NCBI RefSeq assembly: GCF_003315615.1
Contig: NZ_PDCH01000012.1
Location: 1-60,808 of the forward strand
Direction of reading: 5' to 3'
DNA: 60,808 nt
Source of the DNA: Bifidobacterium xylocopae
Lineage (GTDB): Bacteria; Actinomycetota; Actinomycetes; Actinomycetales; Bifidobacteriaceae
Under the pieces are notes generated by a model, which saw nothing but the letters and a program-made list of their open reading frames with translations, was not told the DNA's origin and made no database searches. Shown in pieces: positions 39,183-46,738 of this stretch. Position numbers and translations under genes: made by a program. Within the stretch, counting starts at the first letter, position 1. Every line of letters starts with the position of its first letter.

Positions 39183-41314
39183 AGGAGCCGTCCCACTTGG
39201 AAGACGATGACGGCCAGGATATAGGCGATGACCAGGCCCGCACCCACCGACCGGGCCGCGATCTTGCCCCCGTACTGCCGTCGCATCTCCGCGACCGTGG
39301 CCAGACAGGGGGTGTAGGCGAGCACGAAAATCATGAAAGCGGCAGCGGCCGCCGCCCCGTGGCCGTGGCTTGAGGCTATGAAGGATTTGCGGACCGCTTG
39401 CCCCAGTGTGCCCTGTCCCTGCTCCTGACCGGAAGCGTCGTCCGAGGTGTGGATCTGGTAGGACTGAGACATGGAGCCCACCACGACCTCCTTGGCCACG
39501 AAACCGGTGATCAGGGCCGCCGAGGCATGCCAGTCATTGAAGCCGGCGGGGGTGAAGATCGGAGCCACCGAGGTGGCGACGGCCCCATAGAGGGAATCAT
39601 GGACGTCGTCCACATGGCCGAAGGAATTCGTTCCGGCAGCGCCCGCCGAGACGGGAATGGCCGAGAGGAACCACATGATGACAATCATGGTGATGATGAT
39701 GGAGCTGGCACCGGTCAGGAAGGCCCACAGGCGCATGGCCACCGATTTGCCCAGCTGAAGGAGGCGGGGCATCTGATAGGGCGGCAGGCCGATCGCGAAC
39801 GGTTGGGTCGTGAGGTCGCGGAAGCGGGTCCTGCGCAGCAGGAGTCCCACGCCCAGGATGATCAGGATGGACGCCACATACATCAGGAAAATAGCCAGGC
39901 CCGCGTAGTGCCCGAAGAAGGCGTAGGCCAGCACGATATACACACTCAGCCGTGCAGAGCAGGAAGTGAAGGGGATAAGCAGGCCGGTCATGAGCCTCTG
40001 TCGGGAATCGGGCAGCGTGCGCGTGGAGGCAAGGGCAGGCAGGTTGCAGCCGAAACCGACTACGAGCGGCAGGAAGGCCCGGCCGTCCAGGCCAATCACG
40101 CGCATGGCTTTGTCCATGACGAAGGCGGCGCGGGCCAGATACCCCGAATCCTCCAGCAGGGACAGAGTGATGAAGATGATGCCCATGGGGGCGATGAAGG
40201 TCAGAACCGTGATGCAACCGTCCAAGAGGCCGTTCACAAGGAGCGAGTGAGGCCATGTGGACAGGGAACCGGGTCCGGCCAAACCGGCGAAGATCCAGTC
40301 GATGGCTGTGGCGGCCCATCCGCGCACGGTGACATCGAACCAGTCGTTGATGGGGGCGGCAATGGCCGTTGTGGCCTCGAACACCAGGTACATGACGGCC
40401 AGAAAGATGGCGATGCCGGCCACCGGATGGAGCAGAACCCGGTCCAGGCGGTCGGAGAAGGTGGGTGCAGGATTCGCTGCGTCCGGGGTGCAAGGGTTCA
40501 GGTCCGCCACAATGCGTGCAGTCCATTCGAAGCGCTGGTCGGCGGTGGCGCGCACCCAGGACGAGACCTCCTCCTGGCTGGCGGCTCGTCCCGGTGCCGG
40601 CACGGCTGAGATGCGGGGCGGTTGCCGCAGGGCCGTGGCTGCGTCGGCCTGCTCCTTGGCGGCGAGCCGGGCGCCGATGGCCTCCAGCAGGTCGTCCGTA
40701 CCCTTGCCGTCGCGCCCGTCCACAGCAACGAAATCAAGGCCCGGCACCAGGCGGCTCAGGGTTGCTACCGAGATGGGGGACCCCTGCCTGGAGGCCAGGT
40801 CGAGCATGGTTACGGCCGCCACGATGGGGCGTCCCAGGTCGATCAGCTGGCTCAGCAGATATAAGGATTTCGAGGGGGAAGTAGCGTCGAAGACCGCTAC
40901 GATCACATCCGGCTGCGGGTTGCCTGCCCGACCCATGGCGGCCTCGGAGGCCACCCGCTCGTCCGGGCTCAGGGCATCCAGGGACGCGGTGCCTGGTGTG
41001 TCGACGAAGTCCCAGGTGGCGTTGACGCGCCTGAGCCGGCCGCGTTCCACCAGGACCGTAGTCCCAGGGGCGTTCATGACCGATGCGGAGGCGCCGAGGA
41101 TGGCATTGAAAAGCGTGGATTTGCCGACGTTCGGGTTGCCCACGAAAGCGACAGTTGGAACCGCTTCCTCCTGATGATGCATGTGTTGGCGGGCAATGGG
41201 CAGGAGGACGGACAGACCCCTGCGGTGATGGTGGCCGTGATGGTTGCCCATATCGTGCTCCATGCCTGCGGTGCCGACGCCCATGGTCCCACCGCCGGCC
41301 AGATCGTCAGCCAT
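39179..41314 (-). CDS. feoB: Ferrous iron transporter FeoB
   Basis: A 711-residue FeoB with an N-terminal G domain and a C-terminal membrane domain that imports Fe(II). Seen: His-rich N-terminus (H25-H30 cluster: HHGHHH), G1 GNPNVGKST at 59-67, G2-like NAPGTT at 81-86, G3 DTPG at 105-108, and a G4 that reads TMLD (169-172) where NxxD is usual. The membrane part has GFGCNLPALASTR (the conserved cysteine gate motif) and SCSARLSVYI, and Nramp-like Gate repeats. AAGGAGGGAAGG precedes ATG 41,314. Operon feoA-feoB-feoC on the − strand, with 54 bases between feoA and feoB. The G4 change may alter nucleotide specificity. Confidence 0.95.
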   Translation of the reverse strand: MADDLAGGGTMGVGTAGMEHDMGNHHGHHHRRGLSVLLPIARQHMHHQEEAVPTVAFVGNPNVGKSTLFNAILGASASVMNAPGTTVLVERGRLRRVNATWDFVDTPGTASLDALSPDERVASEAAMGRAGNPQPDVIVAVFDATSPSKSLYLLSQLIDLGRPIVAAVTMLDLASRQGSPISVATLSRLVPGLDFVAVDGRDGKGTDDLLEAIGARLAAKEQADAATALRQPPRISAVPAPGRAASQEEVSSWVRATADQRFEWTARIVADLNPCTPDAANPAPTFSDRLDRVLLHPVAGIAIFLAVMYLVFEATTAIAAPINDWFDVTVRGWAATAIDWIFAGLAGPGSLSTWPHSLLVNGLLDGCITVLTFIAPMGIIFITLSLLEDSGYLARAAFVMDKAMRVIGLDGRAFLPLVVGFGCNLPALASTRTLPDSRQRLMTGLLIPFTSCSARLSVYIVLAYAFFGHYAGLAIFLMYVASILIILGVGLLLRRTRFRDLTTQPFAIGLPPYQMPRLLQLGKSVAMRLWAFLTGASSIIITMIVIMWFLSAIPVSAGAAGTNSFGHVDDVHDSLYGAVATSVAPIFTPAGFNDWHASAALITGFVAKEVVVGSMSQSYQIHTSDDASGQEQGQGTLGQAVRKSFIASSHGHGAAAAAAFMIFVLAYTPCLATVAEMRRQYGGKIAARSVGAGLVIAYILAVIVFQVGRLL

Positions 41315-41368
41315 GATGATCCTTCCCTCCTTGGTCAGCCTTGTGCCTGGAGGCGATGCCCAGCCGGC

Positions 41369-41596
41369 CTAGTGTAATTGGACGAGGATATGCCTGGCTG
41401 TGGCTCCGTCCACGGCGATCCGTTCCGTGCCGTGGGCGACGACCCTGCCGCCGAAATTGGCTTTTTGGATAACCCGTATGCGCTCGTGCTCGCGAAAGCC
41501 CAACTCCCGCAGTCGGAAACGGTAGGCGCTGCTGAGGTCGATGCGACATATCTCCATGTCGACACCCAGCGGGCAGGTTCGCAGTGACTCGGTCAT
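41369..41596 (-). CDS. feoA: Ferrous iron transport protein A
   Basis: A 75-residue SH3-like FeoA-domain protein. It reads LRELGFREHERIRVIQKAN and GGRVVAHGTERIAVDGATA, the two family blocks. FeoA is a small cytoplasmic protein needed for FeoB-dependent Fe(II) uptake. It is the first gene of the feo operon. The ATG at 41,596 lacks a clear ribosome site, so it may be leaderless or start a little further in; an ATG at 41,557 would cut into the domain. Confidence 0.9.
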   Translation of the reverse strand: MTESLRTCPLGVDMEICRIDLSSAYRFRLRELGFREHERIRVIQKANFGGRVVAHGTERIAVDGATARHILVQLH

Positions 41597-41727
41597 ACTT
41601 GTGACAGTAGACCTTGGAGGGTGGCTTGTAAAGATTTATCAGCCGTTTTCTCACATGGCGCGGCCCGGCGAGTCCGACCCGGCCGGGAGGGTTGACCTGG
41701 TGGCTGATTCGCGCTACCAACAGGTGT

Positions 41728-42507
41728 ATGACCGCCATGCTATCGAATGGAAGCGCAGTGAAAAAGAGACATCCTGATACGTCCGTGACCAGGGAACCGG
41801 CTCGACGGAAGGCGCCGGATGGGGCGCAGGGGCCGAAAGCGGGTATGGGCGCCCGTGACTTGTATGAGGCCCTGGTCCGTGCGATTGGCCGGGTGAACTG
41901 GTGGCCGGCTGAAAGCGACTTCGAGATGATGGTGGGTGCCATCCTGGTGCAGCACACCGCCTGGGGGAATGTGGATACCTCGCTGGCAGTCCTGCGCCAG
42001 GCCGGCTTGTTGGAACCGGTGGCCATGGCCGAGGTGGGGTATGACCGGCTGAGAGCCCTGATTAGCCCCAGCGGTTTCATGAAAGCCAAGGCCCGTACCT
42101 GTATTGGCCTGGCCCAATGGATGTTGGGACGGGGGCTGCGCCGGCCCGATGTAGGGCCATCCGCCGATCGGAGACTGCGCGAAAGCCTGCTGGCCGTTCC
42201 TGGCGTGGGTCCGGAGACCGCAGACGTAATCCGCCTCTATGCCTTCGACCAGCCATGTTTCATCTGGGACGCCTACGCCCGCCGTCTACTCCCCGCCGTG
42301 GGCTGGCCGGAGTGGGGCAGTTATGAGACGGCCCGCATCCAGGGGGCCGCCTTCATGGACCCGGCTGGTTTCGGATTGGACGAGCTCAAGGAATACCACG
42401 GTCTGATTGTCGAAGCCGGCAAGTGCGCCCGTCAGACGGGGGATTGGTCCTTCCTGGCAGAGGGGCCGAGCGGGTTTGACGGTGGGACGCCCGGCAGGCC
42501 CTCGTAG
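41728..42507 (+). CDS. Endonuclease III-like DNA glycosylase (HhH-GPD superfamily)
   Basis: A 259-residue HhH-GPD protein of the MagIII/endonuclease III-like branch. Seen: AILVQHTAWGNVDTSL (the Q/N-rich helix), SGFMKAKARTCIGLAQWM, and the hairpin LLAVPGVGPETADVI followed by FIWDAYARRLL, where the Asp is the conserved catalytic residue. The Lys of bifunctional enzymes is replaced by Glu (PGVGPETA) and the four-cysteine iron-sulphur loop is missing, so it is likely a monofunctional base glycosylase, for alkylated or other damaged bases. Start is uncertain: ATG 41,728 or the next ATG at 41,737. Confidence 0.85.
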   Translation: MTAMLSNGSAVKKRHPDTSVTREPARRKAPDGAQGPKAGMGARDLYEALVRAIGRVNWWPAESDFEMMVGAILVQHTAWGNVDTSLAVLRQAGLLEPVAMAEVGYDRLRALISPSGFMKAKARTCIGLAQWMLGRGLRRPDVGPSADRRLRESLLAVPGVGPETADVIRLYAFDQPCFIWDAYARRLLPAVGWPEWGSYETARIQGAAFMDPAGFGLDELKEYHGLIVEAGKCARQTGDWSFLAEGPSGFDGGTPGRPS

Positions 42508-42543
42508 GCCTATCCGGCGTCCCACTGCCGTATGAGGGTTGTC

Positions 42544-44292
42544 CTATTCGGTTTGCGAATGGATTTGCTGGACGGTCTTGGCCGCTACCTTGACTGCTTT
42601 GGGGACCTGACGGGTGCCGTTGGCCTCGGCATCGTGGATGATGGTCCTGACGTCCAGGTCTGGGTTCTTGTCCTGGGTGGCGACCAGGTCGCGTGCCTCC
42701 TGCTGGCTGGAGACCGTGGGAAGGGTGCCCGGCATGGGCTTTCGTGCCGATTCCTCCAGGAAGAGCACGGTAACGAGACCGCAGGCGGACGTGAACATGA
42801 TCCAGTAGGCAGGAGCCTGATCCTGCCCGGTCGCCGCGACCAGTGCTTCCATGATCAGCGGTGCGGTGCCGCCGAAGACTGCCACCGCCAGGTTGTAGGA
42901 CAAGCCCATGCCGCCGTACCGGGAGGCGGTCGGGAACAGGGCCGGCAAGGAAGAAGCCAGGTTGGCCACGAAGAAGGTGACCGGTATGGCAATCAGGAAC
43001 AGACCGAGGAAGGTGCTGGCCGAATCGCCGCGGGCCATGAGCTGGAAGGCGGGCAGCACGAGTACCAGGCCGGTCAGGGCCCCCATGAACAGGACCTTTT
43101 TGCGCCCGAACTTGTCGGAGATGAGCCCGGTGATGGGGATGCAGGCCGCCACGATCAGCAGGATCGGCAGGGTCAGCAGGTTGGACTGGGCCATGTTCTG
43201 GTGGAGGGTGGTGGTCAGATAGGTCGGCATGTAGGTGGTGAGGGTGTAGCTGAGCGTGTTCGCCGCCGAGACGAGCACGAACGCCATCAGCAGTTCCTTC
43301 CAGTAGCCGCGAATCAGGCTGATCACACCCTTGTGCTCCGCTTCGGATTTCTTGGCGGTGGCGTTCTGTGCCTGCTGGAAGGCCGGGGTGTCCTCCACCT
43401 TGGTGCGGAAGTAGACCGCAATCGCGGCCAGGGGCAGGGCCAGGATGAAGGGGATGCGCCAGCCCCAGGCCTGCATGGCCTCCGGGGTCAGCTGGAACTC
43501 GATCAAGGAAACCAGGCCGGCGCCGAAAGCGAAGCCCAGGTAGGAGCCGACATCCAGCAAGGAGGCGAAGAACCCGCGGTGGCGGTCAGGTGCGTATTCG
43601 GTGACCATGGTGGAAGCGCCGGCGTATTCGCCGCCTGTCGAGAATCCTTGGACCAGTTTCAGGAAAATCAGGGCCACGGGTGCCCAGAAGCCGATTGTTT
43701 CATAGCCGGGCAACAAGCCGATCAGGAGCGTCGCTCCCGACATGGACAAGAGGGTGAAGGCCAGGATGCGCTGGCGGCCGATTCTGTCGCCCAGCTGCCC
43801 CAGCACGATGCCCCCGAGTGGCCGTGCGATGAAAGTGACGGCGAAGACGCCCAGGGAGAAGAGGCGTTGGATGGCGGGCGAAGCATCCGAGAGGAAGACC
43901 ACGCCGATGGTGACGGCCAAGTAGCCGTAGACGCCGACATCGTACCATTCCATGAAATTGCCGACCACGGTGCCGGCTATGGCCCGCTTCAGCGTGGAGG
44001 ATTCCACTACGGTCACATCGCTCATGTGAAGGCGCCGCCGCCAGGTGTGGAAGCTGTACGGGTTCTGCTTCCCGGTCTTGTTCGCCTTGTTGGCTTTTCT
44101 GGCTTTTGCCTGTGCCTTGGCCTGTTCTTTTCGTGCCTTGCGTTCGGCCCGTTCCCTGGTCTTGTCCTGCGCCCCGCTGCGCCTACTGTCGGACTCCCCG
44201 TCCGCATGCGCCAGCGGATTCGTCCTCTTCGCGCCGTTCTTGTCGCGGCCCTGTTTCTTCATTCCTGCGGTTGTCTGATTCTCGACTGTCAT
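42544..44292 (-). CDS. MHS-family MFS symporter with long charged N-terminus
   Basis: A 582-residue MFS protein of the metabolite:H+ symporter type (ProP, ShiA, KgtP relatives). The membrane part begins at about residue 103 with AGTVVGNFMEWYDVGVYGYL, then GGIVLGQLGDRIGRQRIL and GFSTGGEYAGASTMVTEYAP. These carriers import osmolytes, shikimate, citrate or similar compounds. Residues 1-90 are an unusual soluble extension rich in Lys, Arg and Ala (for example KARKEQAKAQAKARKANKAN) with a predicted helix. GGAAGGG precedes ATG 44,292, but an internal ATG at MSDVTVVESS (44,025) would give the normal MHS length, so the extension may not be translated. Confidence 0.88.
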   Translation of the reverse strand: MTVENQTTAGMKKQGRDKNGAKRTNPLAHADGESDSRRSGAQDKTRERAERKARKEQAKAQAKARKANKANKTGKQNPYSFHTWRRRLHMSDVTVVESSTLKRAIAGTVVGNFMEWYDVGVYGYLAVTIGVVFLSDASPAIQRLFSLGVFAVTFIARPLGGIVLGQLGDRIGRQRILAFTLLSMSGATLLIGLLPGYETIGFWAPVALIFLKLVQGFSTGGEYAGASTMVTEYAPDRHRGFFASLLDVGSYLGFAFGAGLVSLIEFQLTPEAMQAWGWRIPFILALPLAAIAVYFRTKVEDTPAFQQAQNATAKKSEAEHKGVISLIRGYWKELLMAFVLVSAANTLSYTLTTYMPTYLTTTLHQNMAQSNLLTLPILLIVAACIPITGLISDKFGRKKVLFMGALTGLVLVLPAFQLMARGDSASTFLGLFLIAIPVTFFVANLASSLPALFPTASRYGGMGLSYNLAVAVFGGTAPLIMEALVAATGQDQAPAYWIMFTSACGLVTVLFLEESARKPMPGTLPTVSSQQEARDLVATQDKNPDLDVRTIIHDAEANGTRQVPKAVKVAAKTVQQIHSQTE

Positions 44293-44619
44293 ATACCCTT
44301 CCCCGGCCCGCCTGGCCGTGGTTCTGGTCTTGTCCGATTCGCTCTGTTCCTGGGCTGCCGTCCTTCTTCACAAAAATGTCATAATAATGCAGTTTATCAC
44401 CGTTGGACCGCCTGGCCGCGGGGGAGGGGAGTCCCGTTTCGGGTATTGGTCGCTGTCTGAGTCGCGTATATGGCCGATTGCCGCCCCTCCGAGCATGCTT
44501 CAGCCCGGCGCTGGTCTGCCGGTGGTTTCGCCCACTGAGAGAACCTGGCGTCGGGCTGCATGCGGATTGGAAGGGTCACGTCCGGTGCGTCTGCCTGCTG
44601 CCTTGCGCGGCGGCTGGCG
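44293..44619. other. Intergenic region between MHS symporter and hydroxyacyl-CoA dehydrogenase
   Basis: About 330 bases. The AT-rich stretch near 44,370-44,400 (CAAAAATGTCATAATAATGCAG on the + strand) fits a promoter for the MHS gene on the − strand. The rest holds no supported gene. Confidence 0.4.
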
Positions 44620-45510
44620 TCAGGACTTGAGGAAGCCCGGGTCGGCGAATTCGGGGTTCGGATAGTGGTAGAAGCCCTCCCCCGACTCACGGCCGAGCTT
44701 GCCTTCATCCAGCATTTCCTTCACCTTCGCAAGGAAGGGCTGGGCCTGCGGGTTGTCGCCCGACTGGTCCTTGGTGATGTTGTAGCAGGTGCGCAGGCCC
44801 ACCACGTCCAAGATTCCGAAAGGACCCATGGGGGCGCCGGTGCCGACCATCCAGGTCTTGTCGATGGTGTGGGGGTCGGCGATGTCGTTGCCCCACAAGT
44901 AGCCGCCCGCGTTCAAGAGCGGGATCAGCAGGGTGTTGAGCACGTATCCCGGCTGTTCCTTCTTCAGCTCGATTGGGACCATGCCGATCTCCCGCGCGAA
45001 CCGGACGATCTGCGCAAAGACATCCGGGTCGGTCTTCGGGGAGCCCATGATTTCCGCGGTGTTGTTCATCCAGATCTGATTGGCGAAGTGCATGTTCAGG
45101 AAACGATCCGGGCGGCCGGTGTCCTCCATATAAACGGAGGGCACGAAAGTGGAGGAGTTGCTGGCGAAGATGGTGCGCTCGGGCGCCATGGCTGACAGGT
45201 TGTGGTACAGGTCATGCTTGATCGAGGGGCTCTCGGGCACCGCTTCGATCACCAGGTCCGCGTCGGCGACCGCGCTGGCCAGGTCAGTGGTGAAAGACAA
45301 GCGGGACAGGCCATCGTCAAACTGCTCGTCGGTGGCCTGGATGTCATGCTTGTACTGATCCCGCAAGGCGTTTACGCGCTTCTTGACCTGTTCGATCGCT
45401 TCGTCGTTGATGTCATAGATGATGACGGTCTTGCCTTTGAAGGCCGATTGATAGGCGATCTGGCTGCCCAGCACCCCGCCGCCTGCTACAGTCACACGTT
45501 CCAAGTTCAT
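44620..45510 (-). CDS. 3-hydroxyacyl-CoA dehydrogenase (second family member)
   Basis: A 296-residue HCDH-family dehydrogenase. Seen: VTVAGGGVLGSQIAYQSAFKG (Rossmann loop), DADLVIEAVPESPSIK, NSSTFVPSVY, the conserved His in FLNMHFANQIWMNN, and PGYVLNTLLIPLLNAG opening the C-terminal dimerisation domain. AAAGGAAG precedes ATG 45,510. Alone on its strand, with the VOC-family gene upstream in the same direction about 240 bases away. As bifidobacteria have no fatty-acid beta-oxidation, this and the member at 22,043 may act on a non-classical substrate. Confidence 0.88.
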   Translation of the reverse strand: MNLERVTVAGGGVLGSQIAYQSAFKGKTVIIYDINDEAIEQVKKRVNALRDQYKHDIQATDEQFDDGLSRLSFTTDLASAVADADLVIEAVPESPSIKHDLYHNLSAMAPERTIFASNSSTFVPSVYMEDTGRPDRFLNMHFANQIWMNNTAEIMGSPKTDPDVFAQIVRFAREIGMVPIELKKEQPGYVLNTLLIPLLNAGGYLWGNDIADPHTIDKTWMVGTGAPMGPFGILDVVGLRTCYNITKDQSGDNPQAQPFLAKVKEMLDEGKLGRESGEGFYHYPNPEFADPGFLKS

Positions 45511-45753
45511 CTGCGAACTTCCTTTCCTGGGCCTACCCGTCTTTGGGTCGGCTGGTTAAACACCTCATTACTTAATCTAATCTCGCGCGGTCAGGAAAGC
45601 CACCCGCATATTTCCCCGATGTTGTGGGGAATCGCACATCCTCGGTAGAGAGGGGGCTGGCGGAATGGGGCATGGGCATACCCCGACAGGGCGGTATGCA
45701 CCTGGCCGATATCCATGTGGTGGTGGTCGAAATCGTACGGCGCACCATCGGGA

Positions 45754-46149
45754 TCACAGGATCTGGCAGAATTCGATCGTCTCCTTGTTAGGGCCCCAGA
45801 TGTTGAAATAGCGGATGCCATGCTTCCAGAAGGAGGGAATGGACTGGATCCCCTTCTCCTTGATGTTCAGCTTGAGTGTCTTGGCGTTGGCCCAGGCGGC
45901 TTCGATGTCCGGGGTGTCCAGGGCCCAGTGGTTGATGGCTCCGGTGGTCATGGGCGCCGTTTCGCCCTCCCAGGTCTCGATTGTGAGGTGCCCGTAGCGC
46001 AGGAAGGCGCAGCGGTTTCCGCCGTTGAGGAAGGTGCCCACCAGCTCGAAGCCCAGTTTTTCGGTGTAGAACTTGATCGTCTCGTCCAAATCCCAGGCGA
46101 TCATCCCCGAATGCTGCAAATCCGTAGTAAAAGCCGTCATCGGTTTCAT
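45754..46149 (-). CDS. VOC-superfamily protein (glyoxalase/bleomycin-resistance fold)
   Basis: A 131-residue vicinal oxygen chelate protein with two beta-alpha-beta-beta-beta halves: LQHSGMIAWDLDETIKFYTEKLGFEL in the first (read in part: HSGMIAWDLDETIKFY), and AINHWALDTPDIEAAW with HGIRYFNIWGPNKETIEFCQ in the second. Metal ligands would be the His of HSG, Glu of the first half, His of NHWA and the final Glu. Function (glyoxalase, dioxygenase, resistance or isomerase) is open. AAGGAGCAGGAC precedes ATG 46,149. Confidence 0.85.
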   Translation of the reverse strand: MKPMTAFTTDLQHSGMIAWDLDETIKFYTEKLGFELVGTFLNGGNRCAFLRYGHLTIETWEGETAPMTTGAINHWALDTPDIEAAWANAKTLKLNIKEKGIQSIPSFWKHGIRYFNIWGPNKETIEFCQIL

Positions 46150-46338
46150 GTCCTGCTCCTTGTTTCATGGGTCAGCTCTGACCGTTTCGCTTTTTCCACC
46201 ATTCTATCCGTCCCCATGTCGCTACGTCGCGCTTGCCGGAATTGGACGGGGTCTTCGGAATGGGTACTCACCCTGGCTTCATATTATTTTATGCTTTAAT
46301 GACCGAGGGCATTCAGTGTGGGGTATGGGAGGATACTG

Positions 46339-46659
46339 ATGAAAGCGCTCACGAATGTGTTGAGGCTGCTGACGGTTGTGTATGCGGTGCTCATGGCTGG
46401 GTCGGCGGTCGCCGCGGTGCACACCGAACCTCTGTGGTGCCTGCTGATGACCATCGTGTTCGCCGCTTGCCTGCTGGGCAGCCTGCGCTGGGATTGGTTA
46501 CTGCCTGTGGGTTTGCTGGGTCTGATCGCTGCTGCCATCGCCAACGGGTTGAGCATGTACGGGCGGATACATGAGCATCACTTGATCATCCGCATCCTCT
46601 TCTCCCTGATCCTCCTGGCGCTCTGGTTGGCCTGTCGGCCAAGCATTCGTCGTCGGTAG
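46339..46659 (+). CDS. Small hypothetical membrane protein
   Basis: A 106-residue protein with four hydrophobic segments (LLTVVYAVLMAGSAVAAV, then CLLMTIVFAACLLG, LLPVGLLGLIAAAIANGL, and ILFSLILLALWLAC) and a basic tail RPSIRRR. No known family recognised. GGGAGG lies 6 bases before ATG 46,339. Convergent with the YhgE pair and divergent from the VOC gene. Confidence 0.7.
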   Translation: MKALTNVLRLLTVVYAVLMAGSAVAAVHTEPLWCLLMTIVFAACLLGSLRWDWLLPVGLLGLIAAAIANGLSMYGRIHEHHLIIRILFSLILLALWLACRPSIRRR

Positions 46660-46738
46660 TGCCGACGGCGATGGTCGTTACGGATGGGGTGCCTTGCACG
46701 GTGGTATTGCCGCGGGACTGGATGTGGAGTGTGGGCGT

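Noticed and set aside
39398-40609. A 403-codon + strand frame opposite feoB
   Set aside because: Shadow of feoB, whose motifs are unmistakable.
42532-44460. A 642-codon + strand frame opposite the MHS symporter
   Set aside because: Its Gly/Gln/His/Asp-rich product is the typical antisense shadow of a GC-rich membrane-protein gene; the − strand has clear MFS motifs.
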